Under the pieces are notes generated by a model. The model was not told where the DNA came from. It was given only the letters and a program-made list of their open reading frames with translations, and did not search any database. The translations under genes were made by a program, and so were the position numbers. Positions 25,027 to 34,075 of a DNA stretch of 41,634 bases are shown here, one piece after another (the stretch's first letter is position 1; every line of letters starts with the position of its first letter). The stretch comes from Clostridium sp. CAG:451 (GTDB lineage: Bacteria; Bacillota_I; Bacilli_A; RF39; UBA660), in assembly GCA_000438295.1 (NCBI GenBank), contig FR901054.1, forward strand, positions 1 to 41,634, given 5' to 3'.

Positions 25027-25428
25027 ATGAAAAAAAATCAAGTGATTAGTATAATTCTTATAATTATTGGAATACCTTTACTAATAATTGGAGTAATGCT
25101 TTCAACTAGAAAAGAAAATGTCAAAACGGATGATGATTTCATGATGAATACAACTCAATTCTTTGATGGTATTACTTGTTATAACAATCTTTGTTTGAGT
25201 AATTTAAAGATAAGCAATAGTTCAACTAAGGATACAGAAGTAGAATTTGATTTAGTTAATAATAACAAAACTACTATGTCATCATCTACATTAAAGTTGA
25301 GATTTGATACTGGTGATAATATAACATTTACTTATAAAAGTTTAAATCCTAAAGAAACTGTAAAGATAAAAGTAAAGACCAAAAATAATTTAAGTGAAGT
25401 AATGAGTTATAAATTAGAGAAGAACTAG
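25027..25428 (+). CDS. Small membrane-anchored protein linked to the giant prepilin
   Basis: 133 residues: one N-terminal hydrophobic helix (about 7-26, ISIILIIIGIPLLIIGVML) then an outside domain of beta character with two Cys close together (GITCYNNLCLSNL). The family is not recognised. It starts 8 bp after the prepilin gene with GAGGAAAT as ribosome binding site, so the two are cotranscribed and probably act together, perhaps as an anchor or assembly partner. Its last codons form the left arm of a terminator. Confidence 0.65.
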   Translation: MKKNQVISIILIIIGIPLLIIGVMLSTRKENVKTDDDFMMNTTQFFDGITCYNNLCLSNLKISNSSTKDTEVEFDLVNNNKTTMSSSTLKLRFDTGDNITFTYKSLNPKETVKIKVKTKNNLSEVMSYKLEKN

Positions 25429-25447
25429 TGAAAAGTTCTTTTCTTTT
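25420..25447 (+). terminator. Terminator of the prepilin operon
   Basis: AAGAACT (25420-25426) pairs with AGTTCTT (25434-25440), then TTCTTTT. The TAG stop (25426-25428) straddles stem and loop. Confidence 0.75.
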
Positions 25448-25505
25448 GCTCTTTTAAAGATATAAAAAATATGTTATCATATTAAAGAAAAGAGGAGTGA
25501 GATAA

Positions 25506-26228
25506 ATGAGTGGACATTCTAAATGGGCAACTATTCATCGTAAAAAAGGATTAATAGATGCTGCTAGAGGAAAAGTATTTCAAAAATTAGCAAAAGAGAT
25601 ATACGTTGCTGCTAAACAAGGAACACCTGATCCTGATGCTAATCCAAGTTTAAGATTAGTAGTTGAGAAAGCAAAAGCGGCTAATATGCCAAAAGATAAT
25701 ATTCAAAAGGCTATTGATAAAGCAAAAGGAGCTAGTGATAATGAGCATTATGATGTTGTTCGTTATGAAGGATATGGTCCTGCAGGGACAGCTTTTATGG
25801 TTGATTGTTTAACTGATAATAGAAATAGAACTGCATCTTTTGTAAGGAGTACTTTTACAAAACATGGTGGAAACTTAGGAACAGATGGTTCTGTTAGTTA
25901 TTTATTTGACCGTGTTGGTTTAATTGAGATTCCTAGTGATTATGATGAGGATGAAGTGATGATGACAACCCTTGATGCTGGAGCACTAGATATGGAAAAA
26001 CTAGATGAAAGTTATATGATTACTACTAAACCAGAAGACTTTATCAAAGTAAAAGATGCCCTAGTTAATATGGGAGTAGCCGAGTTTTTAACATCAGAAG
26101 TTACATATGTTGCTCAAAACGAAGTAGAAGTTGATGAGGAAACGCGTGAAAAAGTAGAAAAACTATATGAACTTTTAGAAGATATTGATGATGTACAAAG
26201 TGTATATTGTAATATAAAGGAAAACTAG
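25506..26228 (+). CDS. yebC: YebC/PmpR family regulator (TACO1 family)
   Basis: 240 residues, the usual size. It begins MSGHSKWATIHRKKGLIDAA and has the family's KAKAANMPKDNIQKAI and YEGYGPAGTA. Members have been described as transcription regulators and, more recently, as factors that help ribosomes through difficult sequences such as polyproline. GAGGAGTGA precedes the ATG. It is followed after 8 bp by ruvA, so it probably belongs to the ruvAB-queA operon, a common arrangement. Confidence 0.93.
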   Translation: MSGHSKWATIHRKKGLIDAARGKVFQKLAKEIYVAAKQGTPDPDANPSLRLVVEKAKAANMPKDNIQKAIDKAKGASDNEHYDVVRYEGYGPAGTAFMVDCLTDNRNRTASFVRSTFTKHGGNLGTDGSVSYLFDRVGLIEIPSDYDEDEVMMTTLDAGALDMEKLDESYMITTKPEDFIKVKDALVNMGVAEFLTSEVTYVAQNEVEVDEETREKVEKLYELLEDIDDVQSVYCNIKEN

Positions 26229-26236
26229 GTGTTAAT

Positions 26237-26797
26237 ATGTATGATTATATGATTGGGACTGTTAAAGAAATTAATTCTAATAGCATAGTATTAGAAACTA
26301 ACAACATTGGTTATCTTATCTATACACCTAATCCTTTTTCTTTTGAAGAAGAAAAAGATTATAAGATATATTTATATCAACAGATAAAGGAAGATGAACA
26401 TCTCTTATTTGGTTTTAAAGAGAAAAATGATAAAGAAATGTTTTTAAAACTAATAGGAGTTAAAGGTTTAGGCCCTAAAATGGCTCTTCCAATACTTGCA
26501 ACAGGAAGCTTAGCAGGAATAAAAGATGCGATTGAAAGAGAAAATATTTTATATCTTAAGAAATTTCCAAAGATAGGGGATAAACTAGCTAAGCAAATAG
26601 TACTAGACTTAAAAGGTAAGTTAGATGACTTTAAAGACTTAGATAGTGTTAGAACAGACTCTCTTATGGAAGTCCGTGATGCCTTGCTTGGTCTTGGTTA
26701 TAAAGAAAAAGAGATTAAGAGTGTACTTGCTAAAGTAGATAGTAGTTTAAGTATTGAAAATCAAATTAAACAAGCTTTAAGTTTATTTCTAAAATAG
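26237..26797 (+). CDS. ruvA: Holliday junction complex subunit RuvA
   Basis: 186 residues. An OB fold (1 to about 62, MIGTVKEINSNSIVLETNNI) is followed by two helix-hairpin-helix motifs (LIGVKGLGPKMAL and LKKFPKIGDKLAKQI) that bind the four-way junction, and a C-terminal three-helix domain (about 140-186) that contacts RuvB. It loads the RuvB motor on Holliday junctions. It lies between yebC and ruvB with short gaps and shares their transcript. Confidence 0.93.
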   Translation: MYDYMIGTVKEINSNSIVLETNNIGYLIYTPNPFSFEEEKDYKIYLYQQIKEDEHLLFGFKEKNDKEMFLKLIGVKGLGPKMALPILATGSLAGIKDAIERENILYLKKFPKIGDKLAKQIVLDLKGKLDDFKDLDSVRTDSLMEVRDALLGLGYKEKEIKSVLAKVDSSLSIENQIKQALSLFLK

Positions 26798-26815
26798 AAG
26801 TAGGAGGTGGTAGTT

Positions 26816-27835
26816 ATGGATGATAGAGTAGTTAGCAGTGAAGAACAAACTGATGATGAAGAGTTAGAATCTAGCATTCGTCCTTTAGTACTTGATGAAT
26901 ATATTGGTCAAAGTGAAGTTAAAGAAAATATTCATGTTTTTATAGAAGCAGCAAAGATGAGAAATGAGACATTAGATCATGTTTTGTTATATGGTCCTCC
27001 TGGACTTGGTAAAACAACCCTTGCTTATATAATAGCTAGAGAAATGGGAGTTAATATAAAAACAGCTAGTGGTCCATCTATTGAAAAAAGTGGCGATTTA
27101 GCAGCTATTTTATCAACCCTAGAGCCAGGTGATGTCTTATTTATTGATGAGATTCACAGAATGCCAAGATATATTGAAGAAATATTATATCCAGCGATGG
27201 AAGACTTTACTCTTGATATAATTATTGGTAGTGAAGGAAACTCTCGTAATATTAAAATAGATTTACCACCTTTTACCTTAGTTGGAGCAACAACTAGAGC
27301 AGGGGACTTATCAAGTCCTTTAAGAGATAGATTTGGAATAGTTTCTAAACTTAAGTTTTATACTGATGATGAGTTGAGTGCTATCGTTAAACGAACTAGT
27401 AGAGTCTTGAAGATGGATATTACCGATGAAGCTGCTTTAGAACTTGCTAAGCGAAGTAGAGGAACACCAAGAATTGCTAATCGTTTATTTAAAAGAGTAA
27501 GAGACTTTGCCTTAGTTGATAAAAAAGAGGTAATTGATTTAGAAGTGATGAAAAAAGCTTTAGATAGATTAAAAGTAGATAAAGGTGGACTTGATGAAGC
27601 TGATCATCAACTATTAAGAGCTATTATTGAAAGATTTAATGGTGGACCAGTTGGTATTGAGGCTTTAGCTAGTAGTATTGGGGAAGAAGTATCAACGATT
27701 GAAGATGTTATGGAACCATATCTATTACAAGAAGGATACCTAAAAAGAACTTCTAGAGGAAGATGTGTTACACCTAAAGCATATGAACAGTTAGAGATAA
27801 GCTATCAGAATAATTTATTTGGGGGAATGATTTAG
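26816..27835 (+). CDS. ruvB: Holliday junction branch-migration motor RuvB
   Basis: 339-residue AAA+ ATPase. Walker A is GPPGLGKTT, Walker B LFIDEIHR, sensor 1 GATTRAG and the arginine-finger stretch SSPLRDRFG; the C-terminal winged helix (about 265-339) ends TPKAYEQL. ATG 26816 is used since the upstream GTG at 26807 is inside AGGAGGTGG. The TAG stop directly abuts the ATG of queA. Confidence 0.95.
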   Translation: MDDRVVSSEEQTDDEELESSIRPLVLDEYIGQSEVKENIHVFIEAAKMRNETLDHVLLYGPPGLGKTTLAYIIAREMGVNIKTASGPSIEKSGDLAAILSTLEPGDVLFIDEIHRMPRYIEEILYPAMEDFTLDIIIGSEGNSRNIKIDLPPFTLVGATTRAGDLSSPLRDRFGIVSKLKFYTDDELSAIVKRTSRVLKMDITDEAALELAKRSRGTPRIANRLFKRVRDFALVDKKEVIDLEVMKKALDRLKVDKGGLDEADHQLLRAIIERFNGGPVGIEALASSIGEEVSTIEDVMEPYLLQEGYLKRTSRGRCVTPKAYEQLEISYQNNLFGGMI

Positions 27836-28873
27836 ATGAGATTAGATGAATTTGATTATGATTTAGATAAAGAGTTAATTGCTCAAACACCACTTGAAAA
27901 AAGAGATGGTTCAAGACTTATGGTGTTAGATTGTAAAGAGAAAAAAATAAGTGATAAGATGTTTCCTGATTTATTATCTTATCTAGAAAAAGGGGATACC
28001 TTGGTTTTAAATAATACTAAAGTATTACCTGCTAGATTAATTGGAGAGAAAGATGTTACTAAAGCAGTAATTGAATTGTTACTTCTTAAAAATGAAGAAG
28101 GAGATATTTGGGAGTGTCTTACAAAACCAGCTAAGAGAATTCATGTTGGTGATAAAATATCTTTTGGAAATGGATTGTTAGTAGCAACTTGTAAAGAGAT
28201 TGGTGAAGAAGGTATTAGAGTAGTAGAGTTTAGCTATGAAGGAATATTCTATGAAGTCTTAGATAAACTTGGTACTATGCCACTTCCACCTTATATTCAT
28301 GAGACATTAAAAGATCAGTCAAGATATCAGACAGTTTATGCTAAAGAAATAGGTAGTGCTGCTGCACCTACTGCCGGACTACATTTCACTAAAGAGTTAC
28401 TAGAAAAGATTAAAGAAATGGGTGTTAATATCGCTTATGTAACTTTACATGTTGGTCTAGGAACATTTCGTCCTGTAATGGAAGACATTATAGAAGACCA
28501 TAAGATGCATTCAGAGTATTACTCTATGGATAAAGATACGGCTAATTTACTTAGAAAGACTAGAGAAAATGGTAAAAGAATAATAGCTGTTGGAACAACT
28601 TCAACTAGAGTACTTGAAACAATTTATGAAAAGTATGGAACCTTTAAGGAAGATAGCGGTTTTACTACTTTGTTCTTATACCCATCAAAGAGTGTGGATT
28701 CAATAGATGGCTTAGTAACTAACTTTCATTTACCCAAATCAACACTACTTATGTTAGTATCTGCTATAGCTACTAAAGAGTTTATCTTAAAAGCATATAA
28801 TCATGCTGTAAAAGAAAGATATAGATTTTTCTCTTTTGGAGATGCTATGTTAATACTTAAAAATAATAATTAA
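27836..28873 (+). CDS. queA: S-adenosylmethionine:tRNA ribosyltransferase-isomerase QueA
   Basis: 345 residues. It converts preQ1 at position 34 of tRNA to epoxyqueuosine using SAM as ribosyl donor. Family segments are EFDYDLDKELIAQTP at the start, LVLNNTKVLPARLIG, AAPTAGLHFTKELL and HVGLGTFRPV. The start codon touches the ruvB stop, so translation is probably coupled. tgt, the other frequent neighbour, is not present here. Confidence 0.95.
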   Translation: MRLDEFDYDLDKELIAQTPLEKRDGSRLMVLDCKEKKISDKMFPDLLSYLEKGDTLVLNNTKVLPARLIGEKDVTKAVIELLLLKNEEGDIWECLTKPAKRIHVGDKISFGNGLLVATCKEIGEEGIRVVEFSYEGIFYEVLDKLGTMPLPPYIHETLKDQSRYQTVYAKEIGSAAAPTAGLHFTKELLEKIKEMGVNIAYVTLHVGLGTFRPVMEDIIEDHKMHSEYYSMDKDTANLLRKTRENGKRIIAVGTTSTRVLETIYEKYGTFKEDSGFTTLFLYPSKSVDSIDGLVTNFHLPKSTLLMLVSAIATKEFILKAYNHAVKERYRFFSFGDAMLILKNNN

Positions 28874-28879
28874 AATTTC

Positions 28880-28908
28880 TTGAAACACATTAAGAAATAA
28901 GGTATAAT
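28880..28908 (+). promoter_or_regulatory. Sigma-A promoter of tig
   Basis: TTGAAA (28880-28885), 17-bp spacer, TATAAT (28903-28908), then GGAGGAGG before the ATG at 28932. Confidence 0.75.
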
Positions 28909-28931
28909 AAGCCTATTGGAGGAGGAAGAGT

Positions 28932-30197
28932 ATGGCAAAGAAAAATAATAATATTCATGAAATAACAATTAAAATTGAAGGAGAAGAGTGGCAAAAAGCT
29001 CTAGATGAAAGCTTTAAGAAGAAAGTAAAAAATGTAACTATTGATGGATTTAGAAAAGGAAAATGTCCAAGAAATATCTATGATAAGAAAGTAGGTATAG
29101 AAACATTATTTGATGAAGCTGGTAATATTGTATTACAAGATGCTTATACTAGAGCTATTGAAGAAGCAAAAGTAATACCTGTAATTCCTGGTGAAGTTGA
29201 ATTGACTAGTATTGATAAAGATCAAGCTACATTTAAGTTTACTATTACTTCTCGTCCTTTAGTTACTATTAAAAACTATAAAGGATTAGGAGTTAAAGAA
29301 GAAAAAGCAACAGTTACTGATGAAGAAGTAGAGGAAGAAGTTAAGAAATTACTTGATAAATATGCTGAATTAGTAATTAAAGAAGATGGTTCAGTTGAGG
29401 CTGATGATTTAGTAACAATTGATTATGAAGGATTCTTAGGAAGCAAAGCTTTTGAAGGTGGAAAAGGTGAAAACTATCCATTACAAATTGGAAGCGGAAC
29501 ATTTATTCCTGGTTTTGAAGAACAATTAATTGGTATGAAAAAGGAAGAAGAAAAAGAAATTAAAGTTACATTCCCAGAAGAATACCATGAAGAATCATTA
29601 AAAGGAAAAGAAGCTACATTTAAAGTAAAAGTACATGAGATTAAGACTAAAGAAAAAAGAGAACTTGATCAAGATTTCTTTGATGATTTAGCACTTGATG
29701 GTGTTAATGATGAAAAGAGTCTAAAAGAAGAAGTTAAGAAGAATATTCTTGCTCAAAAAGAGATGGAAAATGAAAATATCTATATTGATAAACTACTAAG
29801 TGAAGTAGCTAAGAATGTGGAAGTAGATATTCCAGAAGGAATGATTGAAGAAGAAACAACTCGTCTTTTAAAACGTGCAGAACAATCAATGATGATGCAA
29901 GGACTAAATTTAGACTTATACTATAAAATAACTGGAAGTAAAGAAGAAGACTTAAGAAATCAATTAAAAGATGAAGCTTATCAAAATGTTCTTTATCGTT
30001 TAATGCTTGAAGAAATTGTTAAATTAGAAAAGATTGAAGTAAGCGAAGAAGATGCTAAGAAAGAAGCTAAAGAATTAGCAGATAAATACCAAATGGAAGA
30101 AGAAGACTTCTTAAAAGAATTTGGTGGACTAGAAATGGTTCAGTATGATCTTGAAATGAGAAGAACAATTGAACGTTTAAAAGAACTAAATAAATAA
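28932..30197 (+). CDS. tig: Trigger factor
   Basis: 421 residues. The N-terminal ribosome-binding domain has the GFRKGKCPRN signature (about 38-47). An FKBP-type prolyl isomerase domain follows (about 155-240, DDLVTIDYEGFLGSKAFEGG and FIPGFEEQLIGM), and a long helical C-terminal chaperone arm. It binds nascent chains at the ribosome exit. It has its own promoter and terminator and therefore is a single-gene unit. The sequence is unusually rich in Glu and Lys even for the protein. Confidence 0.95.
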   Translation: MAKKNNNIHEITIKIEGEEWQKALDESFKKKVKNVTIDGFRKGKCPRNIYDKKVGIETLFDEAGNIVLQDAYTRAIEEAKVIPVIPGEVELTSIDKDQATFKFTITSRPLVTIKNYKGLGVKEEKATVTDEEVEEEVKKLLDKYAELVIKEDGSVEADDLVTIDYEGFLGSKAFEGGKGENYPLQIGSGTFIPGFEEQLIGMKKEEEKEIKVTFPEEYHEESLKGKEATFKVKVHEIKTKEKRELDQDFFDDLALDGVNDEKSLKEEVKKNILAQKEMENENIYIDKLLSEVAKNVEVDIPEGMIEEETTRLLKRAEQSMMMQGLNLDLYYKITGSKEEDLRNQLKDEAYQNVLYRLMLEEIVKLEKIEVSEEDAKKEAKELADKYQMEEEDFLKEFGGLEMVQYDLEMRRTIERLKELNK

Positions 30198-30221
30198 AAA
30201 CCTTTACCAATAGAGGTTTTT
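30197..30221 (+). terminator. Terminator of tig
   Basis: AAAACCT (30197-30203) pairs with AGGTTTT (30214-30220), 10-nt loop, ending in T5. It begins at the last base of the tig stop codon. Confidence 0.7.
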
Positions 30222-30256
30222 CTGATATAATTTTAAAGAAACAAGGAGGTAGTGTC

Positions 30257-30421
30257 ATGGCAAAAGTAGGAAATAGACAAAAGAAAACACTAGTATGTAC
30301 AGTTTGTAAAGAAGAAAATTATCGTACACCTAAAAACGTTAAAAATACAACTGATCGTCTAGACATTAATAAATATTGTCCAAAATGTGGACATCATACT
30401 GAACACAAAGAAAAGAAGTAA
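30257..30421 (+). CDS. rpmG: Ribosomal protein bL33 (zinc-ribbon form)
   Basis: 54 residues, starting MAKVGNRQKKTLVCTVCKEE. Cys at 14, 17, 41 and 44 (CTVC and CPKC) make the zinc ribbon of the C+ form, which in Bacillus is replaced by a zinc-free paralogue under zinc limitation. AAGGAGG lies just upstream of the ATG. It is followed by efp after 22 bp, and the two are probably cotranscribed. Confidence 0.92.
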   Translation: MAKVGNRQKKTLVCTVCKEENYRTPKNVKNTTDRLDINKYCPKCGHHTEHKEKK

Positions 30422-30443
30422 TAACTAAAGGAGGATATAAGAT

Positions 30444-31001
30444 ATGATTAATTCCAATGATTTAAAAAACGGAATTACTATTCAAGCTGATGGTAATATC
30501 TATATGGTACTTGATAGTCAACATGTAAAACCTGGTAAAGGGGCAGCTATTGTTAAAGCAAAACTTAAAAACTTAAGAACAGGTTCTATTGCTGAAAAGA
30601 CTTTCAATGCTGGAGTTAAAGTAGAAACAGCACATATTTCAAAGAAACCTATGCAATTCCTTTATAGTATGGGAGATACTTATTACTTCATGAATATGCA
30701 AGACTATGAACAAATTGAACTTGATAAGAGTACAATTGGTGATGATGCAAAATTCTTAAAAGAAAACTTAGAAGTAGAGATTATTTTCTTTGAAGGTGAA
30801 ATGTTAGGTATGAACTTACCAGATAAAGTTGTTATGAAAATAGTAGCTACTGAAGATGCTGTTAAAGGTAATACTTCATCTTCTGCTATGAAAAATGCTA
30901 CATTAGAAACTGGTATGGTAGTACAAGTTCCATTATTTATTAAACAAGATGAAGAAATTCTTGTTGGAACAAAAGATGGAAAATATGTATCAAGAGCATA
31001 A
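30444..31001 (+). CDS. efp: Elongation factor P
   Basis: 185 residues, three beta-barrel domains. The modification-loop lysine is the one in HVKPGKGAA (about residue 32). It relieves ribosome stalling at polyproline sequences. Typical C-terminal wording (GTKDGKYVSRA) is present. AGGAGGATA precedes the ATG. No modification enzyme is nearby. The TAA lies in the loop of the terminator. Confidence 0.95.
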   Translation: MINSNDLKNGITIQADGNIYMVLDSQHVKPGKGAAIVKAKLKNLRTGSIAEKTFNAGVKVETAHISKKPMQFLYSMGDTYYFMNMQDYEQIELDKSTIGDDAKFLKENLEVEIIFFEGEMLGMNLPDKVVMKIVATEDAVKGNTSSSAMKNATLETGMVVQVPLFIKQDEEILVGTKDGKYVSRA

Positions 31002-31014
31002 AGCTCTTTTTTTC
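30992..31014 (+). terminator. Terminator of rpmG-efp
   Basis: AAGAGC (30992-30997) pairs with GCTCTT (31003-31008), loop ATAAA containing most of the stop codon, then a T-rich run. Confidence 0.8.
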
Positions 31015-31055
31015 TTTTCTTAAAAATGGTATTATTATTTTAGGATGGTGATTAA

Positions 31056-32048
31056 ATGAGAGTATTAGTAACAGGAGGATGTGGCTATATTGGTAGTCAT
31101 ACTGTTTGTGAATTATTAAAAAATAATTATGAAGTAGTTATTATTGATAACTTTAGTAATAGTAAAAAAGAAGTTCTTGATAAGATTAAGACTCTAACAG
31201 GAAGTGATGTTAAACTTTATGAGGGAGATGTTTGTAATAAGAGTTTACTAGAAGAAATATTTAGTAAAGAAAATATAGAAGCAGTAATTCATTTTGCTGG
31301 GTATAAAGCAGTAGGAGAAAGTGTTAAGAAACCACTTATGTATTATGAGAATAATTTAATATCAACACTATATCTACTTGAAGTAATGAAAAAATATAGC
31401 TGTAAAAAGTTTATATTCTCATCAAGTGCTACTGTCTATGGAACTCCTAAAGAGTTACCAATCAAAGAGAGTTTTCCTTTATCAACAACTAATCCATATG
31501 GTACTACTAAATTGATGATAGAAATGATTCTAAAAGATATTTATAAAGCAGACAATAGTCTTGATATTACTATTTTAAGATATTTTAATCCAATTGGTAA
31601 TGAAGAGACAGGTTTACTAGGAGAAAGTCCTAATGGTATCCCAAATAATCTTATGCCTTATATTGTTAGAGTAGCTACTAAAGAGTTAGAATGTTTAAGT
31701 ATCTTTGGAGATGATTATGATACCAAAGATGGAACAGGAGTAAGAGATTATATCCATGTTGTAGATCTTGCTAAAGGACATGTACTAGCTCTTAAGAAAG
31801 CTAAAGGATTAAGTATCTATAACTTAGGCACTGGTTCTGGGTATAGTGTTTTAGAACTAGTTAAAACTTTTGAAAGAGTAAATAATATTAAAGTTAATTA
31901 CAAAATAGTCGGAAGAAGAGAAGGAGATATAGCTAGTTGTTATGCTGATAATACTAAAGCAAAAGAAGAACTTGGTTTTAATCCAACAAAGACCTTAGAA
32001 GATATGTGTCGTGACTCTTATACTTATATTCTTAATAATAAAAAATAA
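31056..32048 (+). CDS. galE: UDP-glucose 4-epimerase
   Basis: 330-residue extended short-chain dehydrogenase. The NAD-binding motif is GGCGYIGSH (about 7-15), the catalytic pair is YxxxK in NPYGTTKLM with Ser in FSSSATVYG, and RDYIHVVDLAKGH is typical of GalE. It interconverts UDP-glucose and UDP-galactose for galactose use or surface polysaccharides. No other gal gene is adjacent, so a role in envelope sugar supply is likely but inferred. GGATGGTGA precedes the ATG. Confidence 0.93.
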   Translation: MRVLVTGGCGYIGSHTVCELLKNNYEVVIIDNFSNSKKEVLDKIKTLTGSDVKLYEGDVCNKSLLEEIFSKENIEAVIHFAGYKAVGESVKKPLMYYENNLISTLYLLEVMKKYSCKKFIFSSSATVYGTPKELPIKESFPLSTTNPYGTTKLMIEMILKDIYKADNSLDITILRYFNPIGNEETGLLGESPNGIPNNLMPYIVRVATKELECLSIFGDDYDTKDGTGVRDYIHVVDLAKGHVLALKKAKGLSIYNLGTGSGYSVLELVKTFERVNNIKVNYKIVGRREGDIASCYADNTKAKEELGFNPTKTLEDMCRDSYTYILNNKK

Positions 32049-32061
32049 TTGTTGATAGTTT

Positions 32062-32090
32062 TTGACAAATAGTACTTATTATTATATAAT
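32062..32090 (+). promoter_or_regulatory. Perfect-consensus sigma-A promoter of the pyrophosphatase gene
   Basis: TTGACA (32062-32067), 17-bp spacer, TATAAT (32085-32090). Confidence 0.88.
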
Positions 32091-32114
32091 CTTAAACAGA
32101 AATGAGGGAGTTAT

Positions 32115-33734
32115 ATGGAGAAAACTTATATATTTGGACATAGAAAACCAGACACTGATTCTGTCTGTAGTGCTATTAGTCTATCATATTTAAAAAAAAA
32201 ATTAGGAGAAAATACTGAGGCTTGTATCTTAGGAAATGTTAATAAGGAAACAGCTTATGCTCTAGATTATTTTAAAGTGAAAATGCCAAAGTATTTAAAT
32301 GATGTTAAATTACAACTTAAAGATGTAGATTATCATAAACATTATTTTCTAGATCAATCTAAATCTATTTATGATAGTTACTTATATATGTTAAATCAAG
32401 GATTAACTGGAGTACCAGTAGTAGATGAAAAAGAAAAATTACTTGGTATTGTAACTATTAAAGATTTAGCTCATCACTTTATTAATGATGAAGTTAATCT
32501 ATTAAAAACATCATATAGCAACTTACTAGAAGTGTTAAAAGCAGAAGAAGTGTTAAAGTTTGATGAAGAAATTGAAGGAAACTTGTTAGCTGCAGCTTAC
32601 CGTAGCACTACTTTTCTTGAAACAGTAAAACTAAAGAAAACTGATATTCTAATAGTAGGAGATCGTCATAGTGTTATTGAATATGCTGTAGAAAATGGTG
32701 TTAAGATGATAATTTTAACTGGTAATGGAGAAATTAAAGATAAACACTTAGAAATAGCTAGAAAGAATAAAGTTAATATTATAAGAAGTAGTTATGATAC
32801 TTATCATGTATCAAGACTAGTTAGTCTAGCTAATTATATTGGTAATATGACAAGAACTACTAAGGATGCTGTAACCTTTGATGAAAATATTTATGTAGAT
32901 GATATTTTAGAAATAAATAAGAAATTAAGACACACTAATTATCCAGTAATCAATGCTAAAAATGGTAAATGCTTAGGACTTTTAAGAATAACTGATTTAG
33001 AAGCTAAACATCCAAAGAAAGTAATATTAGTGGATCATAATGAAAAGGTTCAAAGTGCTGAAGGATTAGATGAAGCAGAGATTAAAGAAATATTTGATCA
33101 TCATAACTTAGGATCAATTACAACTGCTAGTCCAGTAAACTTTAGAAATATGGCAGTTGGTTCTACTAATACTATTATTTATACTTTATATAAAGAAAAA
33201 GAAATAGAAATTACTAAAGAGATGGCTGGTATGATGTTATCTGGTATTTTATCTGATACCTTAATACTAAAAAGTCCAACAGCAACTCAACTTGATGTAG
33301 AAGCTGTTCACTATCTTGCTAAAATAGCAGGAGTTGACTATAAAGAATATGGTCTTGATATGATTAAAGCTGGTACCTCACTTGAAGGTATGAGTGAAGA
33401 AGACGTCTTATATAATGACTTTAAACTTTATAATGTAAATGATAAAACAATGGGTATAGGACAATTCTTTACTACTAACTTTGATGATATTAAAAAGAAT
33501 ATGGATAAGTATTTAGATACACTAGATGAAGTAGCTGAAGCAAATAACTATTCACTTGTAGCACTTTATATAACTGATATTATTGAAAATGGTTCTTATG
33601 TTATCTATAATAGAAAAGCTAAAGATTTAATGGAACTTGCTTATCGTAAAGATATGGAAGAAGGTACATATCTTGCTGATGTTGTTTCTAGAAAGAAACA
33701 TGTAGTACCACTTCTTATGGAAGTATTTAATTAA
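32115..33734 (+). CDS. ppaC: Manganese-dependent inorganic pyrophosphatase with CBS and DRTGG domains
   Basis: 539 residues, about 230 longer than a plain family II enzyme. The DHH part is split: it starts FGHRKPDTDSVCSAI and resumes with VDHNEKVQSA and IFDHHNLGSI, then LSGILSDTLILKSPT and the DHHA2 part. Inserted between (about 65-300) are CBS motifs (LTGVPVVDEKEKLLGIVTI; NYPVINAKNGKCLGL) around a DRTGG domain (TDILIVGDRHSVIEYAV). In characterised relatives adenine nucleotides bind the CBS pair and control hydrolysis of pyrophosphate, linking it to energy state. It has a consensus promoter and a strong bidirectional terminator. Confidence 0.93.
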   Translation: MEKTYIFGHRKPDTDSVCSAISLSYLKKKLGENTEACILGNVNKETAYALDYFKVKMPKYLNDVKLQLKDVDYHKHYFLDQSKSIYDSYLYMLNQGLTGVPVVDEKEKLLGIVTIKDLAHHFINDEVNLLKTSYSNLLEVLKAEEVLKFDEEIEGNLLAAAYRSTTFLETVKLKKTDILIVGDRHSVIEYAVENGVKMIILTGNGEIKDKHLEIARKNKVNIIRSSYDTYHVSRLVSLANYIGNMTRTTKDAVTFDENIYVDDILEINKKLRHTNYPVINAKNGKCLGLLRITDLEAKHPKKVILVDHNEKVQSAEGLDEAEIKEIFDHHNLGSITTASPVNFRNMAVGSTNTIIYTLYKEKEIEITKEMAGMMLSGILSDTLILKSPTATQLDVEAVHYLAKIAGVDYKEYGLDMIKAGTSLEGMSEEDVLYNDFKLYNVNDKTMGIGQFFTTNFDDIKKNMDKYLDTLDEVAEANNYSLVALYITDIIENGSYVIYNRKAKDLMELAYRKDMEEGTYLADVVSRKKHVVPLLMEVFN

Positions 33735-33763
33735 AGGAATGATTGTTAATAATCATTCCTTTT
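33733..33763. terminator. Bidirectional terminator after ppaC and the small minus-strand gene
   Basis: AAAGGAATGATT (33733-33744) pairs perfectly with AATCATTCCTTT (33751-33762), 6-nt loop, T-run. The stem begins within the ppaC stop codon. Confidence 0.88.
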
Positions 33764-33791
33764 CTGTTAAATACAAAATAAATATTTATAA

Positions 33792-33962
33792 TTATGATTT
33801 TTTTTCTTTAGCTGAGTAGACAATTGCCTTTTTTTTTGATGACATTACTTCTTTAGACCATTTTATTGGAATAACATCTTTTAATGTTTCTTTAGTGCTT
33901 ACTGTAGGCCTAGATTGTGTAAAAAAACCATTTGGAAATTTGATTTCTTTTTTAGTATTCAT
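33792..33962 (-). CDS. Small basic protein downstream of the MazF-like gene
   Basis: 56 residues, Lys-rich (starts MNTKKEIKFPNGFF; central DVIPIKWSKEV; end KAIVYSAKEKKS), no membrane segment. The family is not recognised. GAGGTGG lies just before the ATG. Its own promoter, a perfect consensus with extended -10, lies between it and the MazF-like gene on the same strand. The position suggests a possible partner of that gene, perhaps an antitoxin or regulator, but this is inference only. Confidence 0.6.
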   Translation of the reverse strand: MNTKKEIKFPNGFFTQSRPTVSTKETLKDVIPIKWSKEVMSSKKKAIVYSAKEKKS

Positions 33963-34043
33963 AAGACCACCTCACTATCTTTCTATTTATTAATATAATT
34001 ATACTTTAAAAATAATGCAAATATCAAGCTAAGATTGGCTTGT

Positions 34044-34072
34044 ATTATAGCATTTAAAGCATTAATTGTCAA
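34044..34072 (-). promoter_or_regulatory. Perfect-consensus sigma-A promoter with extended -10 for the small basic protein
   Basis: On the minus strand TTGACA (34072-34067), 17-bp spacer, TATAAT (34049-34044) preceded by TGc. A direct repeat AATGCT lies in the spacer, and CAAGC/GCTTG follows the start region as a small hairpin. Confidence 0.88.
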
Positions 34073-34075
34073 ACT

